Positions 8,432 to 18,726 of a DNA stretch of 64,000 nucleotides are shown piece after piece; within the stretch, counting starts at the first letter, position 1; each line of letters starts with the position of its first letter. A model generated the notes under the pieces. That model was not told the origin of the DNA and made no database searches. It saw only the letters and a list, made by a program, of their open reading frames with translations. The DNA lies in the NCBI RefSeq assembly GCF_021491915.1, contig NZ_CP090836.1, forward strand, positions 1,660,501 through 1,724,500, given 5' to 3'. This DNA is from Paracoccus everestensis. GTDB taxonomy: Bacteria; Pseudomonadota; Alphaproteobacteria; Rhodobacterales; Rhodobacteraceae. A program made the translations under genes and the position numbers.

Positions 8432-9978
8432 TCGCCCTTTCCGTGGAAGATCGTGCCGACCGTGGCGGTGGTGCCGTCAAGTTCGTCCCGCACGACCAGG
8501 TCCAGCGATGTCGTGGCGCTTGTGGCAAGATCGGACCCCGCAGGCGCGGTCACGTACAGCCTGCGGCTAAGGGTTTCATCCGCAGGCACGTCAACTGTCC
8601 CCGTGGATGACCCTTCCACGGTGACCGCCAGATCCTCGGCCCCTTCGACCGCAAAGGCAAAGCTGCGGGCGTCTTGCTGCTTGTTGCGCAACCGCACCTC
8701 ATAGGTATTGCGGACAGCACCGTCGGACATGGTCACGAACATCGGATTGCGCACCGGAGAAACGTTCAGATCAAAGGGAGAACGCATGAACAGCGCGACA
8801 ATCAGCGCAACCCCGATCCCGGCCCACAGGGTGAAGTAAAGGACCGTGCGGGGACGGAAGATATGCCTCCAGACCGACTTTGGCGCAGCGCCCGCGCGTT
8901 CGGCGGTCTCGTCCCTCAGCGCCATATAGTCGATAAGTCCGCGCGGCTTGCCGATCTTGTCCATGATCTCGTCGCAGGCGTCGATGCACAGCGCGCAGGT
9001 GATGCATTCCATCTGCTGGCCGTCGCGGATGTCGATGCCCATGGGGCAGACGTTCACGCAGGCCATGCAGTCGATGCAGTCGCCCGCAGAGTTCAGCGGG
9101 ATCGGCCCGCCCACGCCCGTGCGCACGCCTGGATAGGGAATGGGCGGATATTGTCCCCCTGCCGTGGGACCGGCGGCATGGCTCTCGGCCTCGGCCTGGA
9201 AGGCGACGGCGGCGGGGCGGTTTCGGACATTGCCCTTGCCGCGCGGCTCGCCCCGCCATTCGCGATAGGCGACGGTCAGCGTGTCTTCGTCCATCATCGC
9301 GGCCTGAATGCGCGGCCAGGGGCAGGCATAGATGCAGATCTGTTCGCGCGCAAAACCGCCGAACAGAAAGGTGGTCCCCGTCAGGATGGCCATCGTGATA
9401 TAGGCGACAGGATGGGCCTGCCCGGTCAGCAGGTTGCCCAGCAAGGTGGGGGCGTCGGTGAAATAGAAAACCCAAGCCCCGCCGGTCAACAGCGCGATCA
9501 CCAGCCAGATCGACCATTTCGCGGCCCGCAACCGGATCTTGTGGGTGTCCCATTTCTGGCGGTGCAGGCGGATCTGGTTGTTCCGATCACCTTCGATCCA
9601 GCGTTCGACCAGGGTGAACAGGTCGGTCCAGACGGTCTGCGGACAGGCATAGCCGCACCACACGCGACCCAGGGCCGACGTGAACAGGAACAGCCCCAGC
9701 CCAGCCATGACCAGAAGCCCTGCCACGAAATAGAATTCGTGCGGCCAGATCTCGATCCAGAAAAAGAAAAACCGGCGGTTTGCCAGGTCTACCAGAACTG
9801 CCTGGTCGGGCATGGCCGGGCCACGTTCCCAACGCAGCCAAGGCATGACGTAATAGATCGTCAGGGCCACCGCCATGACGATCCACTTGAGGTTCCTGAA
9901 CCGCCCTTGCACGCGCTTGGGGAAAATCGGTTCCCGCTTGGCGTAAAGGCTGGGGGGGTCCAACTCGGGGGTGGACAT
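8428..9978 (-). CDS. ccoG: cbb3 oxidase accessory iron-sulfur protein CcoG (FixG/RdxA)
   Basis: About 516 residues starting at MSTPELDPPSLYAKREPIFP. Several membrane helices precede two ferredoxin-type [4Fe-4S] motifs, CIDCMACVNVCP (from about residue 300) and CITCALCIDAC (from about 323), and a C-terminal immunoglobulin-like FixG domain. CcoG reduces Cu(II) to Cu(I) for CcoI. The frame stays open far upstream, but homology begins at 9978 and the FNR box lies beyond it, so this start is preferred. Confidence 0.95.
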   Translation of the reverse strand: MSTPELDPPSLYAKREPIFPKRVQGRFRNLKWIVMAVALTIYYVMPWLRWERGPAMPDQAVLVDLANRRFFFFWIEIWPHEFYFVAGLLVMAGLGLFLFTSALGRVWCGYACPQTVWTDLFTLVERWIEGDRNNQIRLHRQKWDTHKIRLRAAKWSIWLVIALLTGGAWVFYFTDAPTLLGNLLTGQAHPVAYITMAILTGTTFLFGGFAREQICIYACPWPRIQAAMMDEDTLTVAYREWRGEPRGKGNVRNRPAAVAFQAEAESHAAGPTAGGQYPPIPYPGVRTGVGGPIPLNSAGDCIDCMACVNVCPMGIDIRDGQQMECITCALCIDACDEIMDKIGKPRGLIDYMALRDETAERAGAAPKSVWRHIFRPRTVLYFTLWAGIGVALIVALFMRSPFDLNVSPVRNPMFVTMSDGAVRNTYEVRLRNKQQDARSFAFAVEGAEDLAVTVEGSSTGTVDVPADETLSRRLYVTAPAGSDLATSATTSLDLVVRDELDGTTATVGTIFHGKGE

Positions 9979-10353
9979 ATGAAGAATCGCTCCTGTTTCG
10001 CCCATCCGGTCTAGACCGGACAGGCAGTGGATTCTTTGACCTGCATCAAATGCAATCCGGTGCAGCGGCGCCTGCCAAGTGCGTCCAGGGTGCGGCGGGG
10101 CCACGAAACTGGGCAAAGCGATCGTCGGTCTTGGCCGCCAGAATATGATCATCACAAGCGCGCAGCCAGTCCGCAGGCAGATGTCGCCCTGTCCGCCGAG
10201 TTCTGCCTGTGGACGGGACCACCCATAACTGCACGGCTTGGAGCAATCGTGCCTGTCACGGCCGCCATCGGTCTGCGTCTTGCGCAGCCAAATCATCGTG
10301 CTTTCCGGCGCTGCCATGCTGACGTAACCTGCAGGCCGATGAAGGAGCCTTTC
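9979..10353. other. Divergent promoter region between ccoG and the GST gene
   Basis: 375 bases. It contains the FNR-type box (separate entry) near ccoG and the ribosome site of the GST gene at the far end. A minus-strand frame of 66 codons at 10046-10246 is open but has no recognisable motif or ribosome site and is not called as a gene. No other structure seen. Confidence 0.5.
10036..10049. promoter_or_regulatory. FNR/FnrL-type binding site
   Basis: TTGACCTGCATCAA matches the FNR dyad TTGAT-N4-ATCAA at nine of ten arm positions. Its edge is 58 bases upstream of the ccoG start, suited to activation under low oxygen. Control of cbb3 maturation genes by FNR-type regulators is established in rhizobia, Rhodobacter and Paracoccus; use of this site is inferred. 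Confidence 0.75.
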
Positions 10354-11013
10354 ATGCTGACCATCCATGGCGTCACCCGTTCGCGCGCCTCGCGCATCAT
10401 CTGGCTGTGCCACGAGATCGGATTGGAGTTTCGCCAGATCCCAGTCATTCAGGCCTATCGCCTGGGCCACCCCGATGCGCCCGATGCGCCCCTGAACACG
10501 CATTCCCCGGCCTTCCTGGCGCTGTCGCCCGCAGGAACCATCCCGGTGATCGAGGATGGCGGCCTGACCCTAAGCGAATCCCTTGCCGCCACCTTGTATC
10601 TGGCACGCAAGTACGGCGGCCACCTTGGCCCCGCCGACCTGGACGAAGACGCGCAGATGATGCAGTGGAGCTTTTACGCCGCCACTGCCGTCGAACCCGA
10701 GGCGCTGACGATCCTGTTCCTTCACGCCCCGTCACGCCTGCAATCGGGCGACGATCAAGCTCTTGTCGCCAATGCAGCCGAACGCCTGATCCGGCCCTTG
10801 AAGGTGATCGAAGGTCATCTGGCCACCCATGAACATCTGGTCGGAAACCGCTTTACGGTGGCCGATCTGAACCTTGCCGAGGTGCTGCGCTATGCCCAGG
10901 GATATGGCGAGTTGATGGGACAGTTTCCCGCAGTGATGGCTTGGCTGGAACGGTGCCAGTCCCGTCCGGCATTTCGAAAGATGTGGGAAGCCCGGCTGGC
11001 CGAACCGGAGTAA
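10354..11013 (+). CDS. Glutathione S-transferase family protein
   Basis: 219 residues: N-terminal thioredoxin-like domain with the cis-Pro/GTIPVIEDGGLTLSES segment that binds the gamma-glutamyl part of glutathione, then the all-helical C-terminal domain with the VGNRFTVADLNLAEVL motif. Start chosen at 10354 because AAGGAG lies six bases upstream. Substrate unknown. It stands alone between the cco operon and parE. Confidence 0.9.
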   Translation: MLTIHGVTRSRASRIIWLCHEIGLEFRQIPVIQAYRLGHPDAPDAPLNTHSPAFLALSPAGTIPVIEDGGLTLSESLAATLYLARKYGGHLGPADLDEDAQMMQWSFYAATAVEPEALTILFLHAPSRLQSGDDQALVANAAERLIRPLKVIEGHLATHEHLVGNRFTVADLNLAEVLRYAQGYGELMGQFPAVMAWLERCQSRPAFRKMWEARLAEPE

Positions 11014-11271
11014 AGCGCCCTCGTAGAACCAGAAGATTACCACGGGCCCCCTGACAAGCCGCAACTGCATGACCACCGTATTGAGCGAGCCGCATGGTAT
11101 TTTTGGGATGCACGCCTGCCGCGACTCCAATGTCCAAGACTTCGGTCATAAGATCGCAGCCCTGGTCCAAGGCATGACGAACAATCGGCACGCTGGGCCG
11201 GGTGCAGCGGGACTGGCCTTGGTCCCGCTTGCATGAGATAGTCCCCCAACCGAGAACAAGAGCAGAACCCC

Positions 11272-13230
11272 ATGGCCGACGATCTTCTTTCCGCAGTCGA
11301 TGCGATCGACAGCTATTCCGCCGCCTCGATCGAGGTTCTGGAAGGGTTGGAGCCTGTGCGCAAACGGCCCGGCATGTATATCGGCGGGACGGACGAACGC
11401 GCGCTGCATCACCTTGTGGCAGAGATTCTCGACAACTCGATGGACGAGGCGGTGGCAGGCCATGCCACCCGAATCGAGGTCGAGCTGCTGGCCGATCACA
11501 GTGTCGTCGTGCGTGACAACGGACGCGGCATCCCGATTGACCCGCATCCCAAGTTTCCCGGCAAATCCGCGCTCGAGGTGATCCTTTGCACCCTGCACGC
11601 CGGCGGCAAATTCTCGGGCGATGCCTACCAGACCTCGGGGGGGCTGCACGGGGTCGGCGCCTCGGTCGTGAATGCGCTGTCGGACCTTATGGTGGTGCAG
11701 GTCGCGCGCAACAAGGAACTGTTCGAACAGCGTTTTTCGCGCGGCGTTCCGCAGGGGCCGGTGGCCAGGATCGGGGCCGCCCCCAACCGGCGCGGCACAA
11801 CCGTGACATTCCACGCCGACGAGGACATCTTCGGCCACCACCGCTTCAAGCCCGCGCGGCTGCTGAAGATGGTGAAATCCAAGGCCTATCTGTTCAGTGG
11901 CGTGGAAATCCGCTGGAAATCGGAAATCGACGACGGCGAAACTCCGCGAGAGGCGACGTTCCATTTCCCCGGCGGCCTGGCCGATTACCTTGCCGAAACA
12001 CTGACGGGCGCCAGCACCTATGCCGACCGGCCATTCGCGGGCACTGTCGATTTCCGCCGCCAGGGCGCGCCCGGCAAGGTGGACTGGGCGATCAACTGGA
12101 CGCCTTCGCGCGACGGCTTCATCCAGTCCTATTGCAACACCGTGCCCACACCCGAAGGCGGCACACATGAAGCGGGCTTCTGGGCCGCGATCCTGAAAGG
12201 CGTGCGCGCCTATGGCGAGCGGATCAGCAACAAGAAAGCCGCCAATATCACCCGAGAGGATCTGCTGACCGGCGGCTGCGCGCTTGTCAGTTGCTTTATC
12301 CGCGAGCCGGAATTCGTAGGCCAGACCAAGGACCGTCTTGCCACGACCGAGGCCGCGCGCCTGGTCGAGAACGCCGTGCGGGACCATTTCGACACCTGGC
12401 TGGCGGGGGATACGAAATCCGCGGGCGCAATCCTGGATTTTCTGGTCTTGCGTGCCGACGAACGCCTGCGCCGCAAGCAGGAAAAGGAAACCGCGCGCAA
12501 GACGGCCACGAAAAAGCTGCGCCTGCCCGGCAAGCTGGTCGATTGCAGCGCCACCAGCCGGGACGGCACCGAACTGTTCATCGTCGAGGGCGACAGTGCG
12601 GGCGGATCGGCCAAGATGGCGCGGGACCGCACCAACCAGGCGCTGTTGCCGCTGCGCGGAAAAATTCTGAACGTGCTGGGCGCGGCCTCCACCAAGATGG
12701 GGGCCAATCAGGAAATCAGCAATCTTTGTCAAGCGCTTGGCGTCGGAATGGGATCCAAGTTCAAGGTCGATGACCTGCGCTATGACAAGGTCATAATCAT
12801 GACGGACGCCGATGTGGACGGCGCTCATATCGCCTCGCTGCTGATGACGTTCTTCTTTACGCAAATGCGGCCGATGATCGACAAGGGGCATCTGTATCTG
12901 GCCTGCCCGCCGCTGTACCGCCTGACCCAGGGGGCGCATCGGGTTTATGTTGCGGATGACGCCGAAAAGGAACGGATGCTGGTCAAGGGCCTGGGCGGGC
13001 GCGGCAAGATCGACGTGCAGCGGTTCAAGGGCCTGGGCGAGATGGACGCCAAGGATCTGAAGGACACGACCATGAATCCCAAGACCCGCAAGCTGATACG
13101 CGTCAGCATCGACGACGACGAAGGCGGGGAAACCGGCGAACTGGTTGAACGGCTGATGGGCAAGAAGCCCGAATTGCGGTTTGAGTACATCCAGGAAAAC
13201 GCGCGCTTCGCCGAAGAGCTGGACGTCTGA
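11272..13230 (+). CDS. parE: DNA topoisomerase IV subunit B
   Basis: 652-residue ATPase subunit of topoisomerase IV, which separates daughter chromosomes. It has the GHKL ATP-binding motifs ([10 protein letters not shown] near 52, [22 protein letters not shown]), the transducer domain and the TOPRIM metal site (EGDSAGG near 438, DADVDGAHI near 510). Length below about 700 and lack of a GyrB insert favour ParE over GyrB. It heads a run of plus-strand genes: thyA starts two bases after its stop. Confidence 0.95.
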   Translation: MADDLLSAVDAIDSYSAASIEVLEGLEPVRKRPGMYIGGTDERALHHLVAEILDNSMDEAVAGHATRIEVELLADHSVVVRDNGRGIPIDPHPKFPGKSALEVILCTLHAGGKFSGDAYQTSGGLHGVGASVVNALSDLMVVQVARNKELFEQRFSRGVPQGPVARIGAAPNRRGTTVTFHADEDIFGHHRFKPARLLKMVKSKAYLFSGVEIRWKSEIDDGETPREATFHFPGGLADYLAETLTGASTYADRPFAGTVDFRRQGAPGKVDWAINWTPSRDGFIQSYCNTVPTPEGGTHEAGFWAAILKGVRAYGERISNKKAANITREDLLTGGCALVSCFIREPEFVGQTKDRLATTEAARLVENAVRDHFDTWLAGDTKSAGAILDFLVLRADERLRRKQEKETARKTATKKLRLPGKLVDCSATSRDGTELFIVEGDSAGGSAKMARDRTNQALLPLRGKILNVLGAASTKMGANQEISNLCQALGVGMGSKFKVDDLRYDKVIIMTDADVDGAHIASLLMTFFFTQMRPMIDKGHLYLACPPLYRLTQGAHRVYVADDAEKERMLVKGLGGRGKIDVQRFKGLGEMDAKDLKDTTMNPKTRKLIRVSIDDDEGGETGELVERLMGKKPELRFEYIQENARFAEELDV

Positions 13231-13231
13231 G

Positions 13232-14065
13232 ATGCGCCAGTATCACGACGCCTTGCGCATGGTCCTGGATCAGGGGCACGAAAGCACGGACCGTACGGGA
13301 ACGGGTACGATCAGCCATTTCGGCCTGCAATGCCGATATCCGCTGGCGGACGGCTTTCCGCTGGTGACGACCAAGAAGCTGCACCTGCGGTCGATCATCC
13401 ACGAACTGCTGTGGTTCCTGTCCGGCGACACAAACATCCGATATCTAAAGGAAAATGGTGTCTCCATCTGGGACGAATGGGCGGATGAGAACGGCGACCT
13501 TGGCCCCGTCTATGGCCGCCAGTGGCGGCTTTTCCCGAAGCTGGTGCCCAGCGGGCAGGATTCCGGCGGCCGCGCGTTGTTCTTTGCGGATCATGTCGAT
13601 CAGATCGCTGACCTGGTTCAGGCGATCCGCAAGACGCCTGACTCGCGCCGTCTGATCGTGTCGGCCTGGAACCCGGGCGACGTCCCGGACATGGCGCTGC
13701 CCCCCTGCCACACGCTGTGGCAGGTGCGCATTCTTGCTGGCAAGCTGCATCTGCAACTGTATCAGCGCTCGGCGGATATGTTCCTGGGGGTGCCGTTCAA
13801 CATCGCGTCCTATGCGTTGTTGCAGGTGATGCTGGCCCATGTCACCGGATACGAACCCGGCGACTTCGTGCATTCCATCGGGGATGCGCATATCTATTCC
13901 AACCATCTGGACCAAGTGCGGACCCAGCTTGCCCGGACGCCCAAGCCCCTGCCCCAAATACGCCTGCGCCGCGATGTCGCGTCGATCTTTGATTTCCGGT
14001 ACGAGGATTTCGAGGTTCTGAACTATGATCCCGACCCGGCCATCAAGGCCCCGGTGGCCGTGTAA
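13232..14065 (+). CDS. thyA: Thymidylate synthase
   Basis: 277 residues. Converts dUMP to dTMP with methylene-tetrahydrofolate. The catalytic Cys lies in PPCHTLWQ (about residue 159), with the phosphate-binding DRTGTGT near the N-terminus and the [17 protein letters not shown] block. Start ATG at 13232 right after the parE stop. Directly followed by folA, which recycles the dihydrofolate that this enzyme produces. Confidence 0.97.
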   Translation: MRQYHDALRMVLDQGHESTDRTGTGTISHFGLQCRYPLADGFPLVTTKKLHLRSIIHELLWFLSGDTNIRYLKENGVSIWDEWADENGDLGPVYGRQWRLFPKLVPSGQDSGGRALFFADHVDQIADLVQAIRKTPDSRRLIVSAWNPGDVPDMALPPCHTLWQVRILAGKLHLQLYQRSADMFLGVPFNIASYALLQVMLAHVTGYEPGDFVHSIGDAHIYSNHLDQVRTQLARTPKPLPQIRLRRDVASIFDFRYEDFEVLNYDPDPAIKAPVAV

Positions 14066-14066
14066 G

Positions 14067-14546
14067 ATGCTGACCTTGATCGCAGCCCGCGACCGCAACG
14101 GCGCCATCGGCAAGGACAACGACATCCCCTGGCGCGCGCCCGAGGATCTGGCTTTCTTTCAGCGAGAAACAACCGGCGGCGCGGTCGTCATGGGCCGCAA
14201 GACCTGGGACAGCCTGCCCTTCAAGCCCCTGAAGAACCGCCTGAACCTGGTGGTATCCTCGAACCCGGACGCGGCGGACCATGTTGCTGCCACGCCTCGG
14301 GCTGCCCTTGATCATGCGCATTCCATGGGTTATCGGCGGGTTTACGGCATTGGCGGGGCAGGTATCTATGAGGCGCTGTTGCCCCTGGCCGACCGGCTGT
14401 TGCTGACCGAGGTGGATCTGGACGTGCGGGATGCCGATACATTCTTTCCCGCCTTCGACAGGAACGAATGGGACTGCCTGGGCTCCGTCGATTTGCGCCA
14501 TGAACACCCGCGCTGCACCCTGTTCGAATATCTGCGCCGACGTTGA
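14067..14546 (+). CDS. folA: Dihydrofolate reductase
   Basis: 159 residues with the DHFR N-terminal strand (LTLIAARDRNGAIGKDNDIPW), the NADPH-binding VVMGRKTWDSL and the GIGGAGIYEALLP motif. It starts one base after the thyA stop, so the two functional partners are translationally coupled. Confidence 0.96.
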   Translation: MLTLIAARDRNGAIGKDNDIPWRAPEDLAFFQRETTGGAVVMGRKTWDSLPFKPLKNRLNLVVSSNPDAADHVAATPRAALDHAHSMGYRRVYGIGGAGIYEALLPLADRLLLTEVDLDVRDADTFFPAFDRNEWDCLGSVDLRHEHPRCTLFEYLRRR

Positions 14547-14565
14547 ACCACCGGAAGGGATCTCC

Positions 14566-14994
14566 ATGAACATTCGTTATCTGCACACCATGGTCCGGGT
14601 CGCCGATCTGGACAAGACCATGGCCTTTTTCAAGCTGCTGGGGCTGGAGGAAACCCGTCGTATCGACAACGACAAGGGCCGCTTCACACTAGTCTTCATG
14701 GCCCCGCCCGGCCAGCCGGAATGCCCGGTCGAGCTGACTTATAACTGGGATGGCGACGACGGCCTGCCCTCGGACAGCCGCCATTTTGGCCACCTGGCGT
14801 ACCGCGTCGGCAATATCTATGACCTGTGCCAGCGGCTGATGGATGCAGGCGTCACCATCAACCGCCCGCCGCGGGACGGGCACATGGCCTTTGTTCGCAG
14901 TCCGGACAACGTGTCGGTCGAGCTGCTGCAAGAAGGCGATGCCCTGCCTCCGGCGGAACCCTGGGCCAGCATGGAAAATACCGGCCATTGGTAA
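14566..14994 (+). CDS. gloA: Lactoylglutathione lyase (glyoxalase I)
   Basis: 142-residue metal-dependent enzyme converting the methylglyoxal-glutathione hemithioacetal to S-lactoylglutathione. Two beta-alpha-beta modules; metal ligands expected at His in YLHTMVRV, Glu in CPVELTYNW, His in HFGHLAYRV and Glu in NVSVELLQ. Start at 14566 follows a GGAAGGGA ribosome site. Last gene of the parE-thyA-folA-gloA run and convergent with the MarR gene 12 bases away. Confidence 0.94.
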   Translation: MNIRYLHTMVRVADLDKTMAFFKLLGLEETRRIDNDKGRFTLVFMAPPGQPECPVELTYNWDGDDGLPSDSRHFGHLAYRVGNIYDLCQRLMDAGVTINRPPRDGHMAFVRSPDNVSVELLQEGDALPPAEPWASMENTGHW

Positions 14995-15006
14995 GGCTCC
15001 TTTCGG

Positions 15007-15531
15007 TCAATAGATATAGCGGATCTGCTCCAGCCAGAACCGTTCGATCCGGCGGCTTTGCAGGTTGACCTGGTCCAAGGGGGGATCTTCCAGCACGCCG
15101 GACATGGCCAGCCCTTCTGCATGGCGCAGGAACAGGCGGTGGACCATGTCGCGGACCGCCTGTCCATCAGGCGTCAGCTTTACCCGCACGGACCGGCGGT
15201 CCATGTCGCTGCGTTCGTGGTGGACATAGCCCATCGTTACCAGCTTTTTCAGATTATAGCTGACGTTTGAGCCCTGATACATGCCACGTGACCGCAGTTC
15301 GCCTGCAGAAACCTCGGCCCCACCGAGGTTGTACAGGATCATCGCCTGGACTGGGGTCAGGTCGTGTTGGCCCAGACGTTCGAATTCGTCCTTGACCAGA
15401 TCCAGCATCAGCCGGTGCAGCCGTTCCAGAAGCTGCAGGGATTCAAGATAAGCCTCGGTCGTATCTGCCAGGTCCGGCAGGGCCTGAACGTCAGCTTGGG
15501 GGCGCATATCGCGCGGCGCGGGGGAAATCAT
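15007..15531 (-). CDS. MarR-family transcriptional regulator (PetP-like)
   Basis: Winged-helix DNA-binding protein of about 174 residues. The recognition helix lies in GELRSRGMYQGSNVSYNLKKLVTMGYV, followed by the charged wing HERSDMDRRSVRVKLT. The pattern resembles the Rhodobacteraceae PetP group. Start uncertain: ATG at 15531 or at 15561 are both in frame. Targets unknown. Confidence 0.85.
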   Translation of the reverse strand: MISPAPRDMRPQADVQALPDLADTTEAYLESLQLLERLHRLMLDLVKDEFERLGQHDLTPVQAMILYNLGGAEVSAGELRSRGMYQGSNVSYNLKKLVTMGYVHHERSDMDRRSVRVKLTPDGQAVRDMVHRLFLRHAEGLAMSGVLEDPPLDQVNLQSRRIERFWLEQIRYIY

Positions 15532-15634
15532 GGCGTCTCGCGGTCCTGATTTGTTCCTCATGACCCGACATTGCCGCAAAAACGAAAATCTTCAGTTAAT
15601 GCAACGGAACTTCCGCGGAAGATTGGGGAAAATT

Positions 15635-15925
15635 TTATCGAACGGGCTTCAGCCGTTCCGCTGCATGGGCCGCGATCCGGTCCAGGACGGCCGCGATGCT
15701 TGCCGGGCCACGATCCGTCCCGCCATTAACCCGCGCCGTCACCCAAAGATACAGATCCTGATCGTTTTCGGACAGCATGACCTCGTAGGCATCCAGGTCG
15801 GCGCCATCCAGCGATGCCAGGGCGTCATCTGCGAAATGACCCAGGATCAGGTCCATTTCCTTCATTCCCCGGCGCCAACTGCGCATTTTCAGACGCCGCA
15901 GACGGGTTTCAGCAGATTCGATCAT
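15635..15925 (-). CDS. sdhE: FAD assembly factor SdhE (succinate dehydrogenase assembly factor 2)
   Basis: 96 residues with the family hallmark RLRRLKMRSWRRGMKEMDLIL (the RGxxE motif that contacts SdhA) and the YEVMLSENDQDLYLWVTAR helix. It promotes covalent FAD attachment to SdhA. Start at 15925 chosen because AAAGGA lies eight bases upstream. Divergent from the aminotransferase gene. Confidence 0.9.
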   Translation of the reverse strand: MIESAETRLRRLKMRSWRRGMKEMDLILGHFADDALASLDGADLDAYEVMLSENDQDLYLWVTARVNGGTDRGPASIAAVLDRIAAHAAERLKPVR

Positions 15926-15961
15926 TCCATGCATCCTTTCGGGCGTGCTTGCCGTCCCTGA

Positions 15962-17215
<1,254 letters not shown>

Positions 17216-17260
17216 CCGCAGCCGCGGCGCGTTAACAGGCAGCATGAAAGGGAGACAAAG

Positions 17261-17641
17261 ATGCTGCCCCACAACGCCCTGATCGTCGTGGCCGACGGCC
17301 GTTCCGCGACGCTGTTTCGCAATACAGCCAAGCATGGCCTTGAGTTGACGGAAACGGAACGGGTCACATTGGAAAGCCTGAACCAGCCCAAGGCCGGCGA
17401 TGCCATTCCTGATGTCATTCCGGGCGATGACCCCGATATGTTCGCGCATCAGCTTGCCGATCACCTGAATGCGATGGTGCTGAAGCACAAGATCGATGAC
17501 ATCGCGGTGATCGCCGATCCCTCGACCCTGGGGGCGTTGCGCAGACGATATCACAAGGAACTGCAGTTCCGCCTGCGCAAGGAGGTCGCCAAGAACCTGA
17601 CCAATTCCGATCTGCGCAGCGTCGAGGACGCGTTGGCCTGA
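17261..17641 (+). CDS. Host attachment family protein
   Basis: 126 residues. Start LPHNALIVVADGRSATLFRN and the DDIAVIADPSTLGALRRRYHKEL motif match the family first linked to attachment of Agrobacterium to plants. The family is widespread in free-living alphaproteobacteria, so the name does not prove a host-related role. A good ribosome site (GGGAGA) precedes the ATG. Confidence 0.85.
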   Translation: MLPHNALIVVADGRSATLFRNTAKHGLELTETERVTLESLNQPKAGDAIPDVIPGDDPDMFAHQLADHLNAMVLKHKIDDIAVIADPSTLGALRRRYHKELQFRLRKEVAKNLTNSDLRSVEDALA

Positions 17642-17647
17642 CAGGGG

Positions 17648-17677
17648 GACGCCACCCGTGCCAGGATGGCGTTTCCT
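17648..17677. terminator. Candidate terminator between convergent genes
   Basis: Stem ACGCCA / TGGCGT (17649-17654, 17667-17672) with a 12-base loop and a short broken T-run (TTTCCTT). Lies between the host-attachment gene and the end of bdhA. Moderate strength. Confidence 0.45.
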
Positions 17678-18460
17678 TCACATCGCAGTCCAGCCGCCAT
17701 CCACGCTGATGGTCGTGCCGGTGATCTGCGCCGCCGCATCGCTGCACAGAAAGGCCGTGGTGTCGCCCAACTGCTCTACCGTGACGAAATCCTTGGAGGG
17801 CTGGCGTTCCAGCATCACCTTGTGGATCACCTCGTCCCGGGTCATGCGGTATTCCTTCATCGTGTCGGGAATCTGCGCCTCGACCAAGGGGGTCAGGACA
17901 TAGCCGGGACATACCGCATTGCAGGTGATGGGTTCTTTCGCGGTTTCCAGGGCGGTGACCTTGGAAAATCCCACAATCCCGTGCTTGGCCGCGACATAGG
18001 CTGACTTGAAGGGGCTTGCCGTCAGCCCGTGGGCGGAAGAGATGTTGACGATCCGGCCCCAGCGGGCGGCGCGCATCATCGGCAAGGCGGCCGCAGTGGT
18101 GTGAAAGGCCGAAGTCAGGTTGATCGCGATGATCGCGTCCCATTTGTCCACGGGAAAATCCTGGATCGGTGCGACGTGCTGGATGCCTGCGTTGTTGACG
18201 AGGATATCGCAACGCCCCGCCTGTTCGATCAAGGCACGGCATTCGGCGCCCTGCGACATATCCGCCTTGATATAGCGGACCGCTACGCCATGTTCCTCAG
18301 CCAGATTCCGGGCCAGGGCATGATCCTCGTCCCGGTCCGTGAAGCTGTTCAGGACGACATCCGCCCCGGCCATGGCCAGACGACGCGCCACCCCAAGCCC
18401 GATGCCAGAGTTGGAACCCGTCACGATTGCGGTTTTACCGCCTAGAAATTTTTGGAACAT
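17678..18460 (-). CDS. bdhA: 3-hydroxybutyrate dehydrogenase
   Basis: 260-residue SDR enzyme oxidising (R)-3-hydroxybutyrate to acetoacetate with NAD, the exit from poly-hydroxybutyrate storage. NAD motif TGSNSGIGLG, catalytic SSAHGL, and an intact YVAAK motif; ICNAVCPGYVLTPLVEAQIP-type segments and the C-terminal TISVDGGWTAM are typical of bacterial HBDH. Start at 18460 chosen for the strong AGGAGGGG upstream. Unlike the SDR protein at 1510-2322, the catalytic Lys is present. Confidence 0.93.
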   Translation of the reverse strand: MFQKFLGGKTAIVTGSNSGIGLGVARRLAMAGADVVLNSFTDRDEDHALARNLAEEHGVAVRYIKADMSQGAECRALIEQAGRCDILVNNAGIQHVAPIQDFPVDKWDAIIAINLTSAFHTTAAALPMMRAARWGRIVNISSAHGLTASPFKSAYVAAKHGIVGFSKVTALETAKEPITCNAVCPGYVLTPLVEAQIPDTMKEYRMTRDEVIHKVMLERQPSKDFVTVEQLGDTTAFLCSDAAAQITGTTISVDGGWTAM

Positions 18461-18530
18461 CGCCCCCCTCCTGACTGATGACTTTAAACGGTCTGACACA
18501 GGGCCAGATCGTTTGCTGGTGCAGCATGGG

Positions 18531-18559
18531 CAAAAAAAAACGCCCGCACAAGGCGGGCG
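18531..18559 (-). terminator. Intrinsic terminator of the candidate small RNA
   Basis: Stem CGCCCGC / GCGGGCG (18541-18547, 18553-18559) with a 5-base loop, followed on the minus strand by nine T. No minus-strand protein gene lies upstream of it, which is why a separate short transcript is proposed. Confidence 0.85.
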
Positions 18560-18608
18560 CTAAGTCATGAGGCAGGTTTCATACAGGCAAGAAACCTATC
18601 GAGCAGTA
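18531..18608 (-). ncRNA. Candidate small RNA with own promoter and intrinsic terminator
   Basis: On the minus strand a transcript of about 75 nt is predicted from a near-consensus promoter (separate entry) to a strong terminator. It contains a 7-bp hairpin AGGTTTC / GAAACCT (18574-18580 with 18591-18597), a single-stranded stretch holding CCTGCCTCATGAC, and the terminator stem. No start codon with a ribosome site and usable frame lies inside. It sits between bdhA and the solute-binding protein gene and points toward bdhA. No known family could be assigned by eye. Confidence 0.6.
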
Positions 18609-18613
18609 AGCCA

Positions 18614-18642
18614 TTTATACGCCAACAACCGTCAGAGTCCAA
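18614..18642 (-). promoter_or_regulatory. Promoter of the candidate small RNA
   Basis: On the minus strand TTGGAC (18642-18637) and TATAAA (18619-18614) are separated by exactly 17 bases. Predicted start near 18607. Confidence 0.6.
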
Positions 18643-18726
18643 CGAAGAAGTTCGACCCGCCATTGACGATCCCCATCCGAGTCAGTTGAATTTGTATCGA
18701 AAACAAGAAAAGCACGCGGACGGGCA

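Noticed and set aside
10046..10246. 66-codon minus-strand frame upstream of ccoG
   Set aside because: No ribosome site, no recognisable motif, overlaps the FNR box region; treated as promoter DNA.
9979..10503. N-terminal extension of ccoG by 175 residues
   Set aside because: Family homology starts at 9978, and the extension would run across the FNR box and into the GST gene.
13255..14546. Possible second reading of thyA/folA on the minus strand (long open frames)
   Set aside because: GC-rich codon bias opens mirror frames; thyA and folA are unmistakable on the plus strand.
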